From assembly GCA_023055505.1 (NCBI GenBank), contig JALIRH010000117.1:1-64000 (forward strand): a stretch of 64,000 nucleotides of DNA, written 5' to 3'. A program made the translations under genes and the position numbers. Within the stretch, counting starts at the first letter, position 1, and every line of letters begins with the position of its first letter. The DNA comes from Callipepla californica brunnescens (taxonomy: Eukaryota; Chordata; Aves; Galliformes; Odontophoridae). The notes under the pieces were generated by a model. That model saw only the letters and a list, made by a program, of their open reading frames with translations. It did not search any database and was not told the DNA's origin. This document shows, in pieces, positions 9,443 to 22,279 of this stretch.

Positions 9443-10884
9443 CACCACATCCTTCTCTCTAAATTGGAGACGTGTGGATTTGAAAGTTGGACTGTCTGAT
9501 GGATTAAGATCTGGTTTGCAGGTTGCAACCAATTGTTTCTTATCAAACTATTCACGTTCTACAAAATAGTAACACTAATCGTATTAGTAACGTTGTGTGA
9601 TGCCTTGTACACAGCATCCCGGCCGCCTGATTAAGAACTTTCTGCTTTGGTTTTCTTTAACACTTTGTAGCAGTAATGCCAGATGCATTTAGGTTATCAG
9701 GCCTTAACCAAGGCTTCAATTGTTAACACGCTGAAGAGGTAAGAAAAGACACAAGGTGATCATATGATACTGACAAGAAATGCCATTGAACCCAATAAGG
9801 AAAGAACAAACATGTGTTTCACCCCCGGCCAGAGAATCCCCAGTGGTCCCATTCTGTGTGTACCCGTAACTGATTGGAAAGAGTCTTCCATTTTTGTATT
9901 CTCTGATGTAGTGATTTTTGAATGTTCCCTAAGTCCATATAGCACGTGCCTTTAAAATGCTCGCAATCACACCTTTGGGTTAATAGTAGAGAATCAGTGG
10001 CGGCACGACTTTGTAAAGGTGCCTGTCGGATAGAATCAGCATCAGTGGGCAAGCCTGCTAGAGCATCTCTAGTGGTATTGCTTTCCTTAGCCAGCTAACA
10101 TCCCCACGTGGTGAGTGTGGCTAAAGCTTGAGCGGTGCTGTTGCAGGGTATGTTTGGATCAGGATGTCTCAGGAGCAGAGGCAAGCAAACTGCATTCAGA
10201 GCAATACAGAGGGTTAGAGTTTTAGTCAGCATACGCACGGTCGCACACCCACAGGCATTTGTTTTAGATAAATGTAAGCGGGAAGCAGAAACTCCCTAAG
10301 CAAGTGCATTATTACCTACTGACCCTGGAGAAACAGCAAACTTCAGAAAGGAGAGAGAGAATGAAAGTGCCGGCAGTGGACGCGATAGGTCGTGCCAGCA
10401 GGGCGTCCCCTGCTTCAAAGTGTGCTTTTCCTCTCTCACCCCTCACAGATTCTGTCCTGCTTTCACCCTTCTCAGGGTCTGCAGAGTTTTTTCCATTTGT
10501 ACACCGCTTCCTCATGGGAAGTGCATGATACAGAGCCCAAGGGGAACAACTGCTTGCAAAACAAATGAACGACTAAGGTCAGCTCTCCCTACAAAACGCA
10601 GTACTTACAGCCACAGATATCAGTTCCCTGAAAAGTATCAGAATACTTTGTTTCATCCCAAAATCGCTCTTCAGTCAGGGCCCTTGAAGTCCCTGATATA
10701 GGTGCCAACTGAAGGAAGCAGTGAACTGAAATATCTGTTGGGCAACTAACTATATGGTTGATAGGGGTTTGGTATTATGATAAGAGATTCTGGAAGTGAC
10801 AGACAAACCCAATGGTTGTATTGGTGTTGCAATGATGTTATTACAGAGCCTAATTTTGATGTTAATTACACTTTATATGTCAGA

Positions 10885-11125
10885 TCTGTGTGTCCTTTGA
10901 GCAGCTGGAATACAGGGTGTGTAGCTGTTGAGTAGCGATACCCAAAAGTGGTTGCAAGAAGTTGATGGTCTCTTATAATTTCTGAACATCATTTAATGCC
11001 TGCATGTGAGGTACCACTTTGAAGATTGGCTGCTGAATGGTGTGAGATGCAATTTCCCATCCTAAATACTTCCAGGAGAGCTGAGTTGCTTCTTCTCTTC
11101 ATCTGTTTGTAAACCAACAGATTAG
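10885..11125 (-). mobile_element. Class II ERV pol remnant, unit 2
   Basis: Orthologous to the unit 1 fragment but with more substitutions and indels; the RT frame is broken here. Confidence 0.7.
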
Positions 11126-12610
11126 ACTGGCTGCTGGATGAGCGGTAGAGCATCCTTCAGACTCTCTTCCAGTTCTTCTTCGGGTGGAGGGGTGGGGTGT
11201 GATTTTCCTTCTCCCGGGGCGGGGGTGCGGTTGGAATCGCGGATCGAGTCCGGGCAGGAGCTGCTTCCCGTGCTGAGGGGATTTGGGCGGCAGAGGGCGA
11301 TATGGACAGTGGGAAGAGTTTGCCCTTCCTTGTCGAATCTGTTTGAGCACTACCGAAACGTGGTGCCAAACGGGTAAACGCTTTGCAGCCATTTCGTCTT
11401 TAGTAGTAGAAGCCTCCCAGAGTTTTTGCCCGTTTTGTCCCAAAGCTGCCCAGCAAAAGGAAACCCAGCGTTTGGAAACTCGGGGAAATTACTGCTTATC
11501 CATTTAAAATGAGGTAGACACAGGCAGATTCTGAAGCTTCCAAACGACATGTCAGCAAAACACTCCCAGACAGTCCTTAACTGTGCCTGCAGGAGCTTAT
11601 CCGATCAGAGTCCTGAGTTGTTCCAAGCCTCGCACTCTTCCTCCAGGCAGGATCTGCCATCACAGAGCTTACTAGAACTTGTTCTCCTTGTTTTCTGGAG
11701 TGTCCATGGTTCTCGGCCTTCCTTTCTCATGCTGCTTCTCGTGCTCCACAGCTTCTGCTCTGAATACAGTTTCTTGCATTCCCACATGGGTGGCTTGAAA
11801 TGTTATTGGTAATCACTGTGTTCCTCACCAAACAGCACAAGATCATATTATGTGCCGTACATGCGGGTTTTGATTTGTCTGTGTGGTGAATGCATGAGGT
11901 GGGGTTAGCTCTGCCCTGTACCCTGCCCTGCACAGCATTCTGTTGCTGTCTACAAAGGCCACGCTTGATCTTCACTCAATTAGCTCGTGAAAAAATATCT
12001 CTGCAGAAAATGCAATAATGTAAAAACATTTCTGATGTTGTGGGGCTGTATTACTGGCTGTGCTGGGCTATGGGTTGCAGGCCAGGATGAGCGGTAGACC
12101 TGGCAGTGCTGTGTTAATGCTTGCACTTGGTGACCCTTGTTGCGGTTTTATGAGTTTTGTTATCGGTTTTCCACACCATAACGTCATGTAATGCGCTGGG
12201 AGTTAAAGAGTCAGTGCTCCAGCTCTGTGGATGGTTGACGGTTTAGGGTGCAGCTGTGTCACAAGAGAAGAAGAGCTGCGTACCCCAGAGGACATCGTGT
12301 TCCTTTGGGTATTTCAGTTCTCCGTTCAGAGGGAATGATAGAAGTGTTGGCAAGTCACGAGGTTCCTTCTCTTTCCCTTTTAGATCATCCCAGAGTGTGT
12401 GAGCTCCCTAACTGTCTCACCTTCACATTAGAGTAAGGGCTTTGGATTTTGGGCACCTCTCTCTCATTTTATTTGATTTATTGGCTTCAGTAACAGTTTC
12501 ATTGCATTCCATTGTATTGTTTTGCATTCTGATATCTTATTTAGTACATAAGCTTTTGTCCTCAGATCGTTGCCACTGTTTTGTTTTCAGGCCCATCTCG
12601 CTGCTCTTTT

Positions 12611-13223
12611 CCCCTTTTCCCCTTCTCCCTTTTTCCCGTTTCCCTCTCCGTTTCTCGGGGTGTGGCTCTGTGGGTCCCCCCACCCCATTTGTCATGGAAC
12701 CGGCCTGAACCTCCCCGTAACCAAAGACAGACTGAGAGGTCTTTCCTAACCGCTGTGATGTCAGCCAGCATCAGACTATGACATCAGCAGGCGAGGGATT
12801 GTGCCTGTGTGGGTGTCAGTGGTTGTGACAGAGCGTGGCTCATTCCAGCTTGTTCCTGGGATTGTGCTGAGCGTTACCGCGAGGCTTAGAGTTTCATCGA
12901 GACTTTGTCTGCGCTGTGCTGAGTTGTGCCTGTGACTGCTTGCAGCAGCTCTCAGTGCCCACCTGCACAGCATCGCTTGTGTTTCCCTGGCCCTGCCCCG
13001 TGCAGGCAGCCGGGACCCAGCGGGACGTGCTTGCAGCAGCAGAGGTGAGCAGTGCAGGGACGCGTGCGTGGGGCGGCCGTGGGGAGTGCAGTGGTGGGAG
13101 GTTGGTGGGCAGCACAGGATGGCCCGGCTGCAGGGCCAGGAGGGCTTCCTGCTGAGGGACTGGGGTATGTCTTCGTCGTGCCTTGGGACGGCTCGGTGAC
13201 TGTGGCCTCTCTTCCTCGCGCAG
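12611..13223 (+). promoter_or_regulatory. 5' control region and intron of gene copy 3
   Basis: G4 pattern on the minus strand from 12611, TGATGTCA at 12756-12763, TGACATCA at 12779-12786, intron 13045-13223 identical to copy 1 as far as I can read it. Confidence 0.5.
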
Positions 13224-13302
13224 TGTGTGACGTTAGCAGCGCACCTCTGGTGAAGGAGAGCAGCTCGTCATCCTCGGCTCTCCCCACGTGCAGGAGAAGA
13301 TC

Positions 13303-14301
13303 ATGGCTGCACAGGAGGAATTTATGTGTCCTATCTGCCGTGACGTGCGCCGAGACGTCGCGGCAGTCACGCCGTGTAACCATTGTTTCTGCCTGGGCTG
13401 CATCCAGAGATGGGCAAGGCTGAGCGCCACCTGCGCGCTGTGCAGGGTGCCTATGAGGACCATCAAGGCCTCTGTGTGGGGAGACAAAGAGCACATAGAA
13501 TTCATTGTCTCCCCGCCTGCGGCGCCTGTGCCTGCTGACTTCGTTGATGGCACAGCAGCCCGTGCTCCACGCGCTGTGCCACTGCCACCTGTGCAGGAAG
13601 GAGCAGGGCCCCAGGGAAGGGAGAGACCGGGCGGCCTCTTGCCGCAGGAGTGGGCAGCATTGTTCAGGGAGCGCCGCAGCATCCTCGACCCTGTGCGGCC
13701 GTCCCTGCAGCGGAAGCTCTCTTCCATCCTCGGGATCACGTGGTGGCAGGTGCGATCGGCAGAGAGCCTCTTCCTGTGCTGCTTATGTCATCTGGGCCTG
13801 GACAGGGACGCCATGCTGCGGTGCATAGAGCCCAGCATTGGATCCATCGCCAGGCCGATCATTGTCTGGCTCATAGACACCATCGTGAGCCAGTGCGGCC
13901 AGGAGGCCCGGAGGCTGCGGGGCCTTGAGGACGGCGGCGATGAGCAGGGGCAGGAGGACATCCCCGCAGCTCCTTCTCCACAGAGGACGCTCACCCCCAG
14001 CGCCTCCACGGATCCGGACACGCAAGAGGAGGACCCTGGCACATCCAGCGGGGTCAGCCACGGGGGTGATGGCGAGCTCCCCTCTGCCCCCAGCCCTGGG
14101 GAGCAGGAGCAGGCCTTAGAGGAGCCAGGCCAGGAGGCAGCAGGGCCCAGTGCCCAAGGCTTCAGCCGCAGGCACTCCACTCCCAGGGAGCACAGGGAGA
14201 GCTCCTCTAGGAGGACCCGGTGCCCCACTAGGAGGAGGAGGGCCAGCAGTGGCCAGGATGGTCCCCAGCCCTGCAAGAGGCCGCGCCCCCGGCGCCTCTA
14301 G
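13303..14301 (+). CDS. TOPORS-like RING-type E3 ligase, copy 3
   Basis: 332 aa with all eight RING zinc ligands. The most notable change is Arg28 to Cys, inside the RING between His27 and Cys30 (CNHCFC). This adds a non-ligand cysteine next to the zinc-binding His and could disturb metal binding or act as an alternative ligand; its effect is unknown. Other changes: Leu81 to Val (shared with copy 8), Arg297 to His and Arg307 to Cys in the basic tail (both shared with neighbouring copy 4). The frame is intact. Confidence 0.89.
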   Translation: MAAQEEFMCPICRDVRRDVAAVTPCNHCFCLGCIQRWARLSATCALCRVPMRTIKASVWGDKEHIEFIVSPPAAPVPADFVDGTAARAPRAVPLPPVQEGAGPQGRERPGGLLPQEWAALFRERRSILDPVRPSLQRKLSSILGITWWQVRSAESLFLCCLCHLGLDRDAMLRCIEPSIGSIARPIIVWLIDTIVSQCGQEARRLRGLEDGGDEQGQEDIPAAPSPQRTLTPSASTDPDTQEEDPGTSSGVSHGGDGELPSAPSPGEQEQALEEPGQEAAGPSAQGFSRRHSTPREHRESSSRRTRCPTRRRRASSGQDGPQPCKRPRPRRL

Positions 14302-14335
14302 CAGGGCTTACAATTGTTCATTATTCATGTTTGTA

Positions 14336-14357
14336 AATAAATAAATATTGAAATAAA
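14336..14357 (+). terminator. Polyadenylation signals, copy 3
   Basis: Same AATAAA cluster, last hexamer at 14352-14357. Confidence 0.85.
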
Positions 14358-14565
14358 GACTATTCTGCTGCCTGCTATTCTTTCCCTAAAGCGAGCTGGT
14401 GCTGCCATGTGCACGCTGCTTCTCCCTGGAGGTATTTAGAAGATGTGTTGGCATGGCACTTAGGGACCCAGTGTCCTATTGGCCTTCTTGGCCGCCAGAG
14501 CACAGTGCTAGCTCATGGCTAACGTGTCATCCACAGGACACCCTGGTCCCTCTCCTCAGATCTCC

Positions 14566-14991
14566 TCTCCATGGGAGACCTCCTCATGCAACTGAATAAG
14601 TCCATGGGTCTGGATGATATGCATCCCAGGGTTCTGAGAGATATTGCTGATTTGGTTACAGAACTGCTCTCCATCGTATCTGAAAGATTAAAACTGTTGA
14701 TTAAGACTGGAAGAAGGGAAACCTCATTCATTTTTAAGAAAAAGAGAGAAGATGACCTGGGAAACTAGGGGCCGGTGAGCCTAGCCTCTGTGCCTGGGAA
14801 GATCATGGAGCAGATCCTCCTGGGAACCGTGTTAAGGCACATACAAGACAAAGAGGTGATCTGAGACATCCAGCATGGTTTCAGTACGGGCAGATGATGC
14901 CTGACCAGTCTGGGGACTTCTGTGATGGAGTGATGACACTGGAGGACAGGGGAAAGGTGAGAGATGTCATGTACCTGGCCTTCTTCAAAGC
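14566..14991 (+). mobile_element. CR1: Degraded CR1 RT fragment, unit 3
   Basis: Same insertion as unit 1; open from 14571 to 14768 and then stopped, like units 1 and 4. Confidence 0.85.
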
Positions 14992-16435
14992 CTCACCACA
15001 TCCTTCTCTCTAAATTGGAGACGTGTGGATTTGAAAGTTGGACTGTCTGATGGATTAAGATCTGGTTTGCAGGTTGCAACCAATTGTTTCTTATCAAACT
15101 ATTAACGTTCTACAAAATAGTAACACTAATCGTATTAGTAACGTTGTGTGATGCCTTGTACACAGCATCCCGACCGCCTGATTAAGAACTTTCTGCTTTG
15201 GTTTTCTTTAACACTTTGTAGCAGTAATGCCAGATGCATTTAGGTTATCAGGCCTTAACCAAGGCTTCAATTGTTAACACGCTGAAGAGGTAAGAAAAGA
15301 CACAAGGTGATCATATGATACTGACAAGAAATGCCATTGAACCCAATAAGGAAAGAACAAACATGTGTTTCACCCCCGGCCAGAGAATCCCCAGTGGTCC
15401 CATTCTGTGTGTACCCGTAACTGATTGGAAAGAGTCTTCCATTTTTGTATTCTCTGATGTAGTGATTTTTGAATGTTCCCTAAGTCCATATAGCACGTGC
15501 CTTTAAAATGCTCCCAATCACACCTTTGGGTTAATAGTAGAGAATCAGTGGCGGCACGACTTTGTAAAGGTGCCTGTCGGATAGAATCAGCATCAGTGGG
15601 CAAGCCTGCTAGAGCATCTCTAGTGGTATTGCTTTCCTTAGCCAGCTAACATCCCCACGTGGTGAGTGTGGCTAAAGCTTGAGCGGTGCTGTTGCAGGGT
15701 ATGTTTGGATCAGGATGTCTCAGGAGCAGAGGCAAGCAAACTGCATTCAGAGCAATACAGAGGGTTAGAGTTTTAGTCAGCATACGCACGGTCGCACACC
15801 CACAGGCATTTGTTTTAGATAAATGTAAGCGGGAAGCAGAAACTCCCTGAGCAAGTGCATTATTACCTACTGACCCTGGAGAAACAGCAAACGTCAGAAA
15901 GGAGAGAGAGAATGAAAGTGCCGGCGGAGGACGCGATAGGTCGTGCCAGCAGGGCGTCCCCTGCTTCAAAGTGTGCTTTTCCTCTCTCACCCCTCACAGA
16001 TTCTGTCCTGCTTTCACCCTTCCCAGGGTCTGCAGAGTTTTTTCCATTTGTGTACCGCTTCCTCATGGGAAGTGCATGATTCAGAGCCCAAGGGGAACAA
16101 CTGCTTGCAAAACAAATGAACGACAAAGGTCTGCTCTCCCTACAAAACGCAGTACTTACAGCCACAGATATCAGTTCCCTGAAAAGTATCAGAATACTTT
16201 GTTTCATCCGAAAATCGCTCTTCAGTCAGGGCCCTTGAAGTCCCTGATATAGGTGCCAACTGAAGGAAGCAGTGAACTGAAATATCTGTTGGGCAACTAA
16301 CTATATGGTTGATAGGGGTTTGATATTATGATAAGAGATTCTGGAAGTGACAGACAAACCCAATGGTTGTATTGGTGTTGCAATGATGTTATTACAGAGC
16401 CTAATTTTGATGTTAATTACACTTTATATGTCAGA

Positions 16436-16676
16436 TCTGTGTGTCCTTTGAGCAGCTGGAATACAGGGTGTGTAGCTGTTGAGTAGCGATACCCAAAAGT
16501 GGTTGCAAGAAGTTGATGGTCTCTTATAATTTCTGAACATCATTTAATGCCTGCATGTGAGGTACCACTTTGAAGATTGGCTGCTGAATGGTGTGAGATG
16601 CAATTTTCCATCCTAAATACTTCCAGGAGAGCTGAGTCGCTTCTTCTCTTCATCTGTTTGCAAACCAACAGATTAG
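16436..16676 (-). mobile_element. Class II ERV pol remnant, unit 3
   Basis: Same broken RT fragment as unit 2, nearly identical to it. Confidence 0.7.
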
Positions 16677-18162
16677 ACTGGCTGCTGGATGAGCAGTAGA
16701 GCATCCTTCAGACTGTCTTCCAGTTCTTCTTCGGGTGGAGGGGTGGGGTGTGATTTTCCTTCTCCCGGGGCTGGGGTGCGGTTGGAATCGCGGATCGAGT
16801 CCGGGCAGGAGCTGCTTCCCGTGCTGAGGGGATTTGGGCGGCAGAGGGCGATATGGACAGTGGGAAGAGTTTGCCCTTCCTTGTTGAATCTGTTTGAGCA
16901 CTACCGAAACGTGGTGCCAAACGGGTAAAAGCTTTGCAGCCATTTCGTCTTTAGTAGTAGAAGCCTCCCAGAGTTTTTGCCCGTTTTGTCCCAAAGCTGC
17001 CCAGCAAAAGGAAACCCAGCGTTTGGAAACTCGGGGAAATTACTGCTTATCCATTTAAAATGAGGTAGACACAGGCAGATTCTGAAGCTTCCAAACGACA
17101 TGTCAGCAAAACACTCCCAGACAGTCCTTAACTGTGCCTGCAGGAGCTTATCCGATCAGAGTCCTGATTTGTTCCAAGCCTCGCACTCTTCCTCCAGGCA
17201 GGATCTGCCATCACAGAGCTTACTAGAACTTGTTCTCCTTGTTTTCTGGAGTGTCCATGGTTCTCGGCCTTCCTTTCTCATGCTGCTTCTCGTGCTCCAC
17301 AGCTTCTGCTCTGAATACAGTTTCTTGCATTCCCACATGGGTGGCTTGAAATGTTATTGGTAATCACTGTGTTCCTCACCAAACAGCACAAGATCATATT
17401 ATGTGCCGTACATGCGGGTTTTGATTTGTCTGTGTGGTGAATGCATGAGGTGGGGTTAGCTCTGCCCTGTACCCTGCCCTGCACAGCATTCTGTTGCTGT
17501 CTACAAAGGCCACGCTTGATCTTCACTCAATTAGCTCGTGACAAAATATCTCTGCAGAAAATGCAATAATGTAAAAACATTTCTGATGTTGTGGGGGTGT
17601 ATTACTGGCTGTGCTGGGCTATGGGTTGCAGGCCAGGATGAGCGGTAGACCTGGCAGTGCTGTGTTAATGCTTGCACTTGGTGACCTTTGTTGTGGTTTT
17701 ATGAGTTTTGTTATCGGTTTTCCACACCATAACATCATGTAATGCACTGGGAGTTAAAGAGTCAGTGTTCCAGCTCTGTGGATGGTTGATGATTTTGGGT
17801 GCAGCTGTGTCACAAGAGAAGAAGAGCTGCGTACCCCAGAGGACATCGTGTTCCTTTGGGTATTTCAGTTCTCCGTTCAGAGGGAATGATAGAAGTGCTG
17901 GCAAGTCACGAGGTTCCTTCTCTTTCCCTTTTAGATCATCCCAGCAGTGTGTGAGCTCCCTAACTGTCTCACCTTCACATTAGAGTAAGGGCTTTGGATT
18001 TTGGGCACCTCTCTCTCATTTTATTTGATTTATTGGCTTCAGTAACAGTTTCATTGCATTCCATTGTATTGTTTTGCATTCTGATAGCTTATTTAGTACA
18101 TTAACTTTTGTCCTCAGATCGTTGCCACTGTTTTGTTTTCAGGCCTATCTCGCTGCTCTTTT

Positions 18163-18775
18163 CCCCTTTTCCCCTTCTCCCTTTTTCCCTTTTCCCTTTC
18201 CGTTTCTCGGGGTGTGGCTCTGTGGGTCCCCCCACCCCATTTGTCATGGAACCGGCCTGAACCTCCCCATAACCAAAGACAGACTGAGAGGTCTTTCCTA
18301 ACCGCTGTGATGTCAGCCAGCATCAGACTATGACATCAGCAGGCGAGGGATTGTGCCTGTGTGGGTGTCAGTGGTTGTGACAGAGCGTGGCTCATTCCAG
18401 CTTGTTCCTGGGATTGTGCTGAGCGTTACCGCGAGGCTTAGAGTTTCATCGAGACTTTGTCTGCGCTGTGCTGAGTTGTGCCTGTGACTGCTTGCAGCAG
18501 CTCTCAGTGCCCACCTGCACAGCATCGCTTGTGTTTCCCTGGCCCTGCCCCGTGCAGGCAGCCGGGACCCAGCGGGACGTGCTTGCAGCAGCAGAGGTGA
18601 GCAGTGCAGGGACGCGTGCGTGGGGCGGCCGTGGGGAGTGCAGTGGTGGGAGGTTGGTGGGCAGCACAGGATGGCCCGGCTGCAGGGCCAGGAGGGCTTC
18701 CTGCTGAGGGACTGGGGTATGTCTTCGTCGTGCCTTGGGACGGCTCGGTGACTGTGGCCTCTCTTCCTCGCGCAG
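18163..18775 (+). promoter_or_regulatory. 5' control region and intron of gene copy 4
   Basis: G4 pattern on the minus strand from 18163, with CCCTTTTCCC as in copies 1 and 8. TGATGTCA at 18308-18315, TGACATCA at 18331-18338, intron 18597-18775. Confidence 0.5.
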
Positions 18776-18854
18776 TGTGTGACGTTAGCAGCGCACCTCT
18801 GGTGAAGGAGAGCAGCTCGTCATCCTCGGCTCTCCCCACGTGCAGGAGAAGATC

Positions 18855-19853
18855 ATGGCTGCACAGGAGGAATTTATGTGTCCTATCTGCCGTGACGTGC
18901 GCCGAGACGTCGCGGCAGTCACGCCGTGTAACCATCGTTTCTGCCTGGGCTGCATCCAGAGATGGGCAAGGCTGAGCGCCACCTGCGCGCTGTGCAGGGT
19001 GCCTATGAGGACCATCAAGGCCTCTGTGTGGGGAGACAAAGAGCACATAGAATTCATTGTCTCCCCGCCTGCGGCGCCTGTGCCTGCCGACTTCCTTGAT
19101 GGCACAGCAGCCCGTGCTCCACGCGCTGTGCCACTGCCACCTGTGCAGGAAGGAGCAGGGCCCCAGGGAAGGGAGAGACCGGGCGGCCTCTTGCCGCAGG
19201 AGTGGGCAGCATTGTTCAGGGAGCGCCGCAGCATCCTCGACCCTGTGCGGCCGTCCCTGCAGCGGAAGCTCTCTTCCATCCTCGGGATCACGTGGTGGCA
19301 GGTGCGATCGGCAGAGAGCCTCTTCCTGTGCTGCTTATGTCATCTGGGCCTGGACAGGGACGCCATGCTGCGGTGCATAGAGCCCAGCATTGGATCCATC
19401 GCCAGGCCGATCATTGTCTGGCTCATAGACACCATCGTGAGCCAGTGCGGCCAGGAGGCCCGGAGGCTGCGGGGCCTTGAGGACGGCGGCGATGAGCAGG
19501 GGCAGGAGGACATCCCCGCAGCTCCTTCTCCACAGAGGACGCTCACCCCCAGCGCCTCCACGGATCCGGACACGCAGGAGGACGTCCCTGGCACATCCAG
19601 CGGGGTCAGCCAGGGGGGTGATGGCGAGCTCCCCTCTGCTCCCAGCCCTGGGGAGCAGGAGCAGGCCTTAGAGGAGCCAGGCCAGGAGGCAGCAGGGCCC
19701 AGTGCCCAAGGCTTCAGCCGCAGGCACTCCACTCCCAGGGAGCACAGGGAGAGCTCCTCTAGGAGGACCCGGTGCCCCACTAGGAGGAGGAGGGCCAGCA
19801 GTGGCCAGGATGGTCCCCAGCCCTGCAAGAGGCCACGCCCCCGGCACCTCTAG
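18855..19853 (+). CDS. TOPORS-like RING-type E3 ligase, copy 4
   Basis: 332 aa, all RING ligands present and no disabling change. It shares Arg297 to His and Arg307 to Cys in the basic tail with copy 3, and has its own Arg331 to His at the penultimate position. The linker reads QEDVPGTSSGVSQ as in copy 1, while the preceding SPQRTLTPS matches copies 2, 3 and 6. The coding sequence is thus a mosaic of variants found in several other copies, as expected from gene conversion. Confidence 0.9.
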   Translation: MAAQEEFMCPICRDVRRDVAAVTPCNHRFCLGCIQRWARLSATCALCRVPMRTIKASVWGDKEHIEFIVSPPAAPVPADFLDGTAARAPRAVPLPPVQEGAGPQGRERPGGLLPQEWAALFRERRSILDPVRPSLQRKLSSILGITWWQVRSAESLFLCCLCHLGLDRDAMLRCIEPSIGSIARPIIVWLIDTIVSQCGQEARRLRGLEDGGDEQGQEDIPAAPSPQRTLTPSASTDPDTQEDVPGTSSGVSQGGDGELPSAPSPGEQEQALEEPGQEAAGPSAQGFSRRHSTPREHRESSSRRTRCPTRRRRASSGQDGPQPCKRPRPRHL

Positions 19854-19887
19854 CAGGGCTTACAATTGTTCATTATTCATGTTTGTA

Positions 19888-19909
19888 AATAAATAAATAT
19901 TGAAATAAA
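19888..19909 (+). terminator. Polyadenylation signals, copy 4
   Basis: Same AATAAA cluster, last hexamer at 19904-19909. Confidence 0.85.
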
Positions 19910-20136
19910 GACTATTCTGCTGCCTGCTATTCTTTCCCTAAAGCGAGCTGGTGCTGCCATGTGCACGCTGCTTCTCCCTGGAGGTATTTAGAAGATGTGT
20001 AGGTATGGCACCTGGGTACACGGTCTCTTTAATGCACCCCAGCGTCCTATTGGCCTTCTTGGCCACCAGAGCACAGTGCTAGCTCATGGCTAACGTGTCA
20101 TCCACAGGACACCCTGGTCCCTCTCCTCAGATCTCC

Positions 20137-20562
20137 TCTCCATGGGAGACCTCCTCATGCAACTGAATAAGTCCATGGGTCTGGATGATATGCATCCCAG
20201 GGTTCTGAGAGATATTGCTGATTTGGTTACAGAACTGCTCTCCATCATATCTGAAAGATTAAAACTGTTGATTAAGACTGGAAGAAGGGAAACCTCATTC
20301 ATTTTTAAGAAAAAGAGAGAAGATGACCTGGGAAACTAGGGGCCGGTGAGCCTAGCCTCTGTGCCTGGGAAGATCATGGAGCAGATCCTCCTGGGAACCG
20401 TGTTAAGGCACATACAAGACAAAGAGGTGATCTGAGACATCCAGCATGGTTTCAGTACGGGCAGATGTTGCCTGACCAGTCTGGGGACTTCTATGATGGA
20501 GTGATGACACTGGAGGACAGGGGAAAGGTGAGAGATGTCATGTACCTGGCCTTCTTCAAAGC
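20137..20562 (+). mobile_element. CR1: Degraded CR1 RT fragment, unit 4
   Basis: Same insertion as the other units; closest to the unit 3 copy in this stretch. Confidence 0.85.
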
Positions 20563-22006
20563 CTCACCACATCCTTCTCTCTAAATTGGAGACGTGTGGA
20601 TTTGAAAGTTGGACTGTCTGATGGATTAAGAACTGGTTTGCTGGTTGCAACCAATTGTTTCTTATCAAACTATTAACGTTCTACAAAATAGTAACACTAA
20701 TCGTATTAGTAACATTGTGTTATGCCTCGTACACAGCATCCCGACCGCCTGATTAAGAACTTTCTGCTTTGGTTTTCTTTAGCACTTTGTAACAGTAATG
20801 CCAGATGCATTTAGGTTATCAGGACTTAACCAAGGCTTCAATTGTTAACACGCAGAAGAAGTAAGAAAAGACACAAGGTGATCATATGATACTGACAAGA
20901 AATGCCATTGAACCCAATTAGGAAAGAACAAACATGTGTTTCACCCCCGGCCAGAGAATCCCCAGTGGTCCCATTCTGTGTGTACCCGTAACTGATTGGA
21001 AAGAATCTTCCGTTTTTGTATTCTCTGATGTAGTGATTTTTGAATGTTCCCTAAGTCCATATAGCACGTGCCTTTAAAATGCTCGCAATCACACCTTTGG
21101 GTTAATAGTAGAGAATCAGTGGCGGCACGACTTTGTAAAGGTGCCTGTCGGATAGAATCAGCATCAGTGGGCAAGCCTGCTAGAGCATCTCTAGTGGTAT
21201 TGCTTTCCTTAGCCAGCTAACATCCCCACGTGGTGAGTGTGGCTAAAGCTTGAGCGGTGCTGTTGCAGGGTATGTTTGGATCAGGATGTCTCAGGAGCAG
21301 AGGCAAGCAAACTGCATTCAGAGCAATACAGAGGGTTAGAGTTTTAGTCAGCATACGCACGGTCGCACACCCACAGGCATTTAGTTTAGATAAATGTAAG
21401 CGGGAAGCAGAAACTCCCTAAGCAAGTGCATTATTACCTACTGACCCTGGAGAAACAGCAAACGTCAGAAAGGAGAGAGAGAATGAAAGTGCCGGCAGTG
21501 GACGCGATAGGTCGTGCCAGCAGGGCGTCCCCTGCTTCAAAGTGTGCTTTTCCTCTCTCACCCCTCACAGATTCTGTCCTGCTTTCACCCTTCTCAGGGT
21601 CTGCAGAGTTTTTTCCATTTGTGTACCGCTTCCTCATGGGAAGTGCATGATACAGAGCCCAAGGGGAACAACTGCTTGCAAAACAAATGAACGACTAAGG
21701 TCAGCTCTCCCTACAAAACGCAGTACTTACAGCCACAGATATCAGTTCCCTGAAAAGTATCAGAATACTTTGTTTCATCACAAAATCGCTCTTCAGTCAG
21801 GGCCCTTGAAGTCCCTGATATAGGTGCCAACTGAAGGAACCAGTGAACTGAAATATCACTTGGGCAACTAACTATATGGTTGATAGGGGTTTGGTATTAT
21901 GATAAGAGATTCTGGAAGAAACAGACAAACCCAATGGTTGTATTGGTGTTGCAATGATGTTATTACAGAGTCTAATTTTGATCTTAATTACACTTTATAT
22001 GTTAGA

Positions 22007-22248
22007 TCTGTGTGTCCTTTGAGTAGCTGGAATACAGGGTGTGTAGCTGTTGAGTAGCGATTCCCAAAAGTGGTCGCAACCAGTTGATGGTCCCTAACGA
22101 TTTCTGAAGATCATTTAATGTCTGCACGTGAGGTACCACTTTGAGGATTGGCTGCTGAATGGTATGAGGTGTAATTTTCCATCCCGAATACTTCCACGGA
22201 GAGCTGAGTCGCTTCTCTTCTTCAACTGTTTGTAAACCAAGAGATTAG
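22007..22248 (-). mobile_element. Class II ERV pol remnant, unit 4
   Basis: Same RT fragment; closest to units 1 and 7 (TGGTCGCAACC or TGGTTGCAACC followed by AGTTGATGGTCC). Confidence 0.7.
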
Positions 22249-22279
22249 ACTGGCTGCTGGATGAGCGGTAGAGCATCCT

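Larger units (their letters stand above)
5976..11548 (+). repeat. Tandem array unit 2
   Basis: 5,573 bp. It differs from unit 1 in lacking the CR1 insertion and in holding a 23-bp segment near 8888-8917 (CACGGTCTCTTTAATGCACC) that is absent from units 1, 3 and 6. Together with unit 3 it matches units 5-6 at a constant 16,688-bp offset. It shares the variant near 6433-6475 (ACCACATAATAACG) with unit 8. Confidence 0.97.
11549..17099 (+). repeat. Tandem array unit 3
   Basis: 5,551 bp. It lacks the 23-bp CACGGTCTC segment (like units 1 and 6). It shares with unit 6 the GACGGTTTAGGG variant near 12238 and the CCCAGAGTGTGTGAG variant near 12390. Confidence 0.97.
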
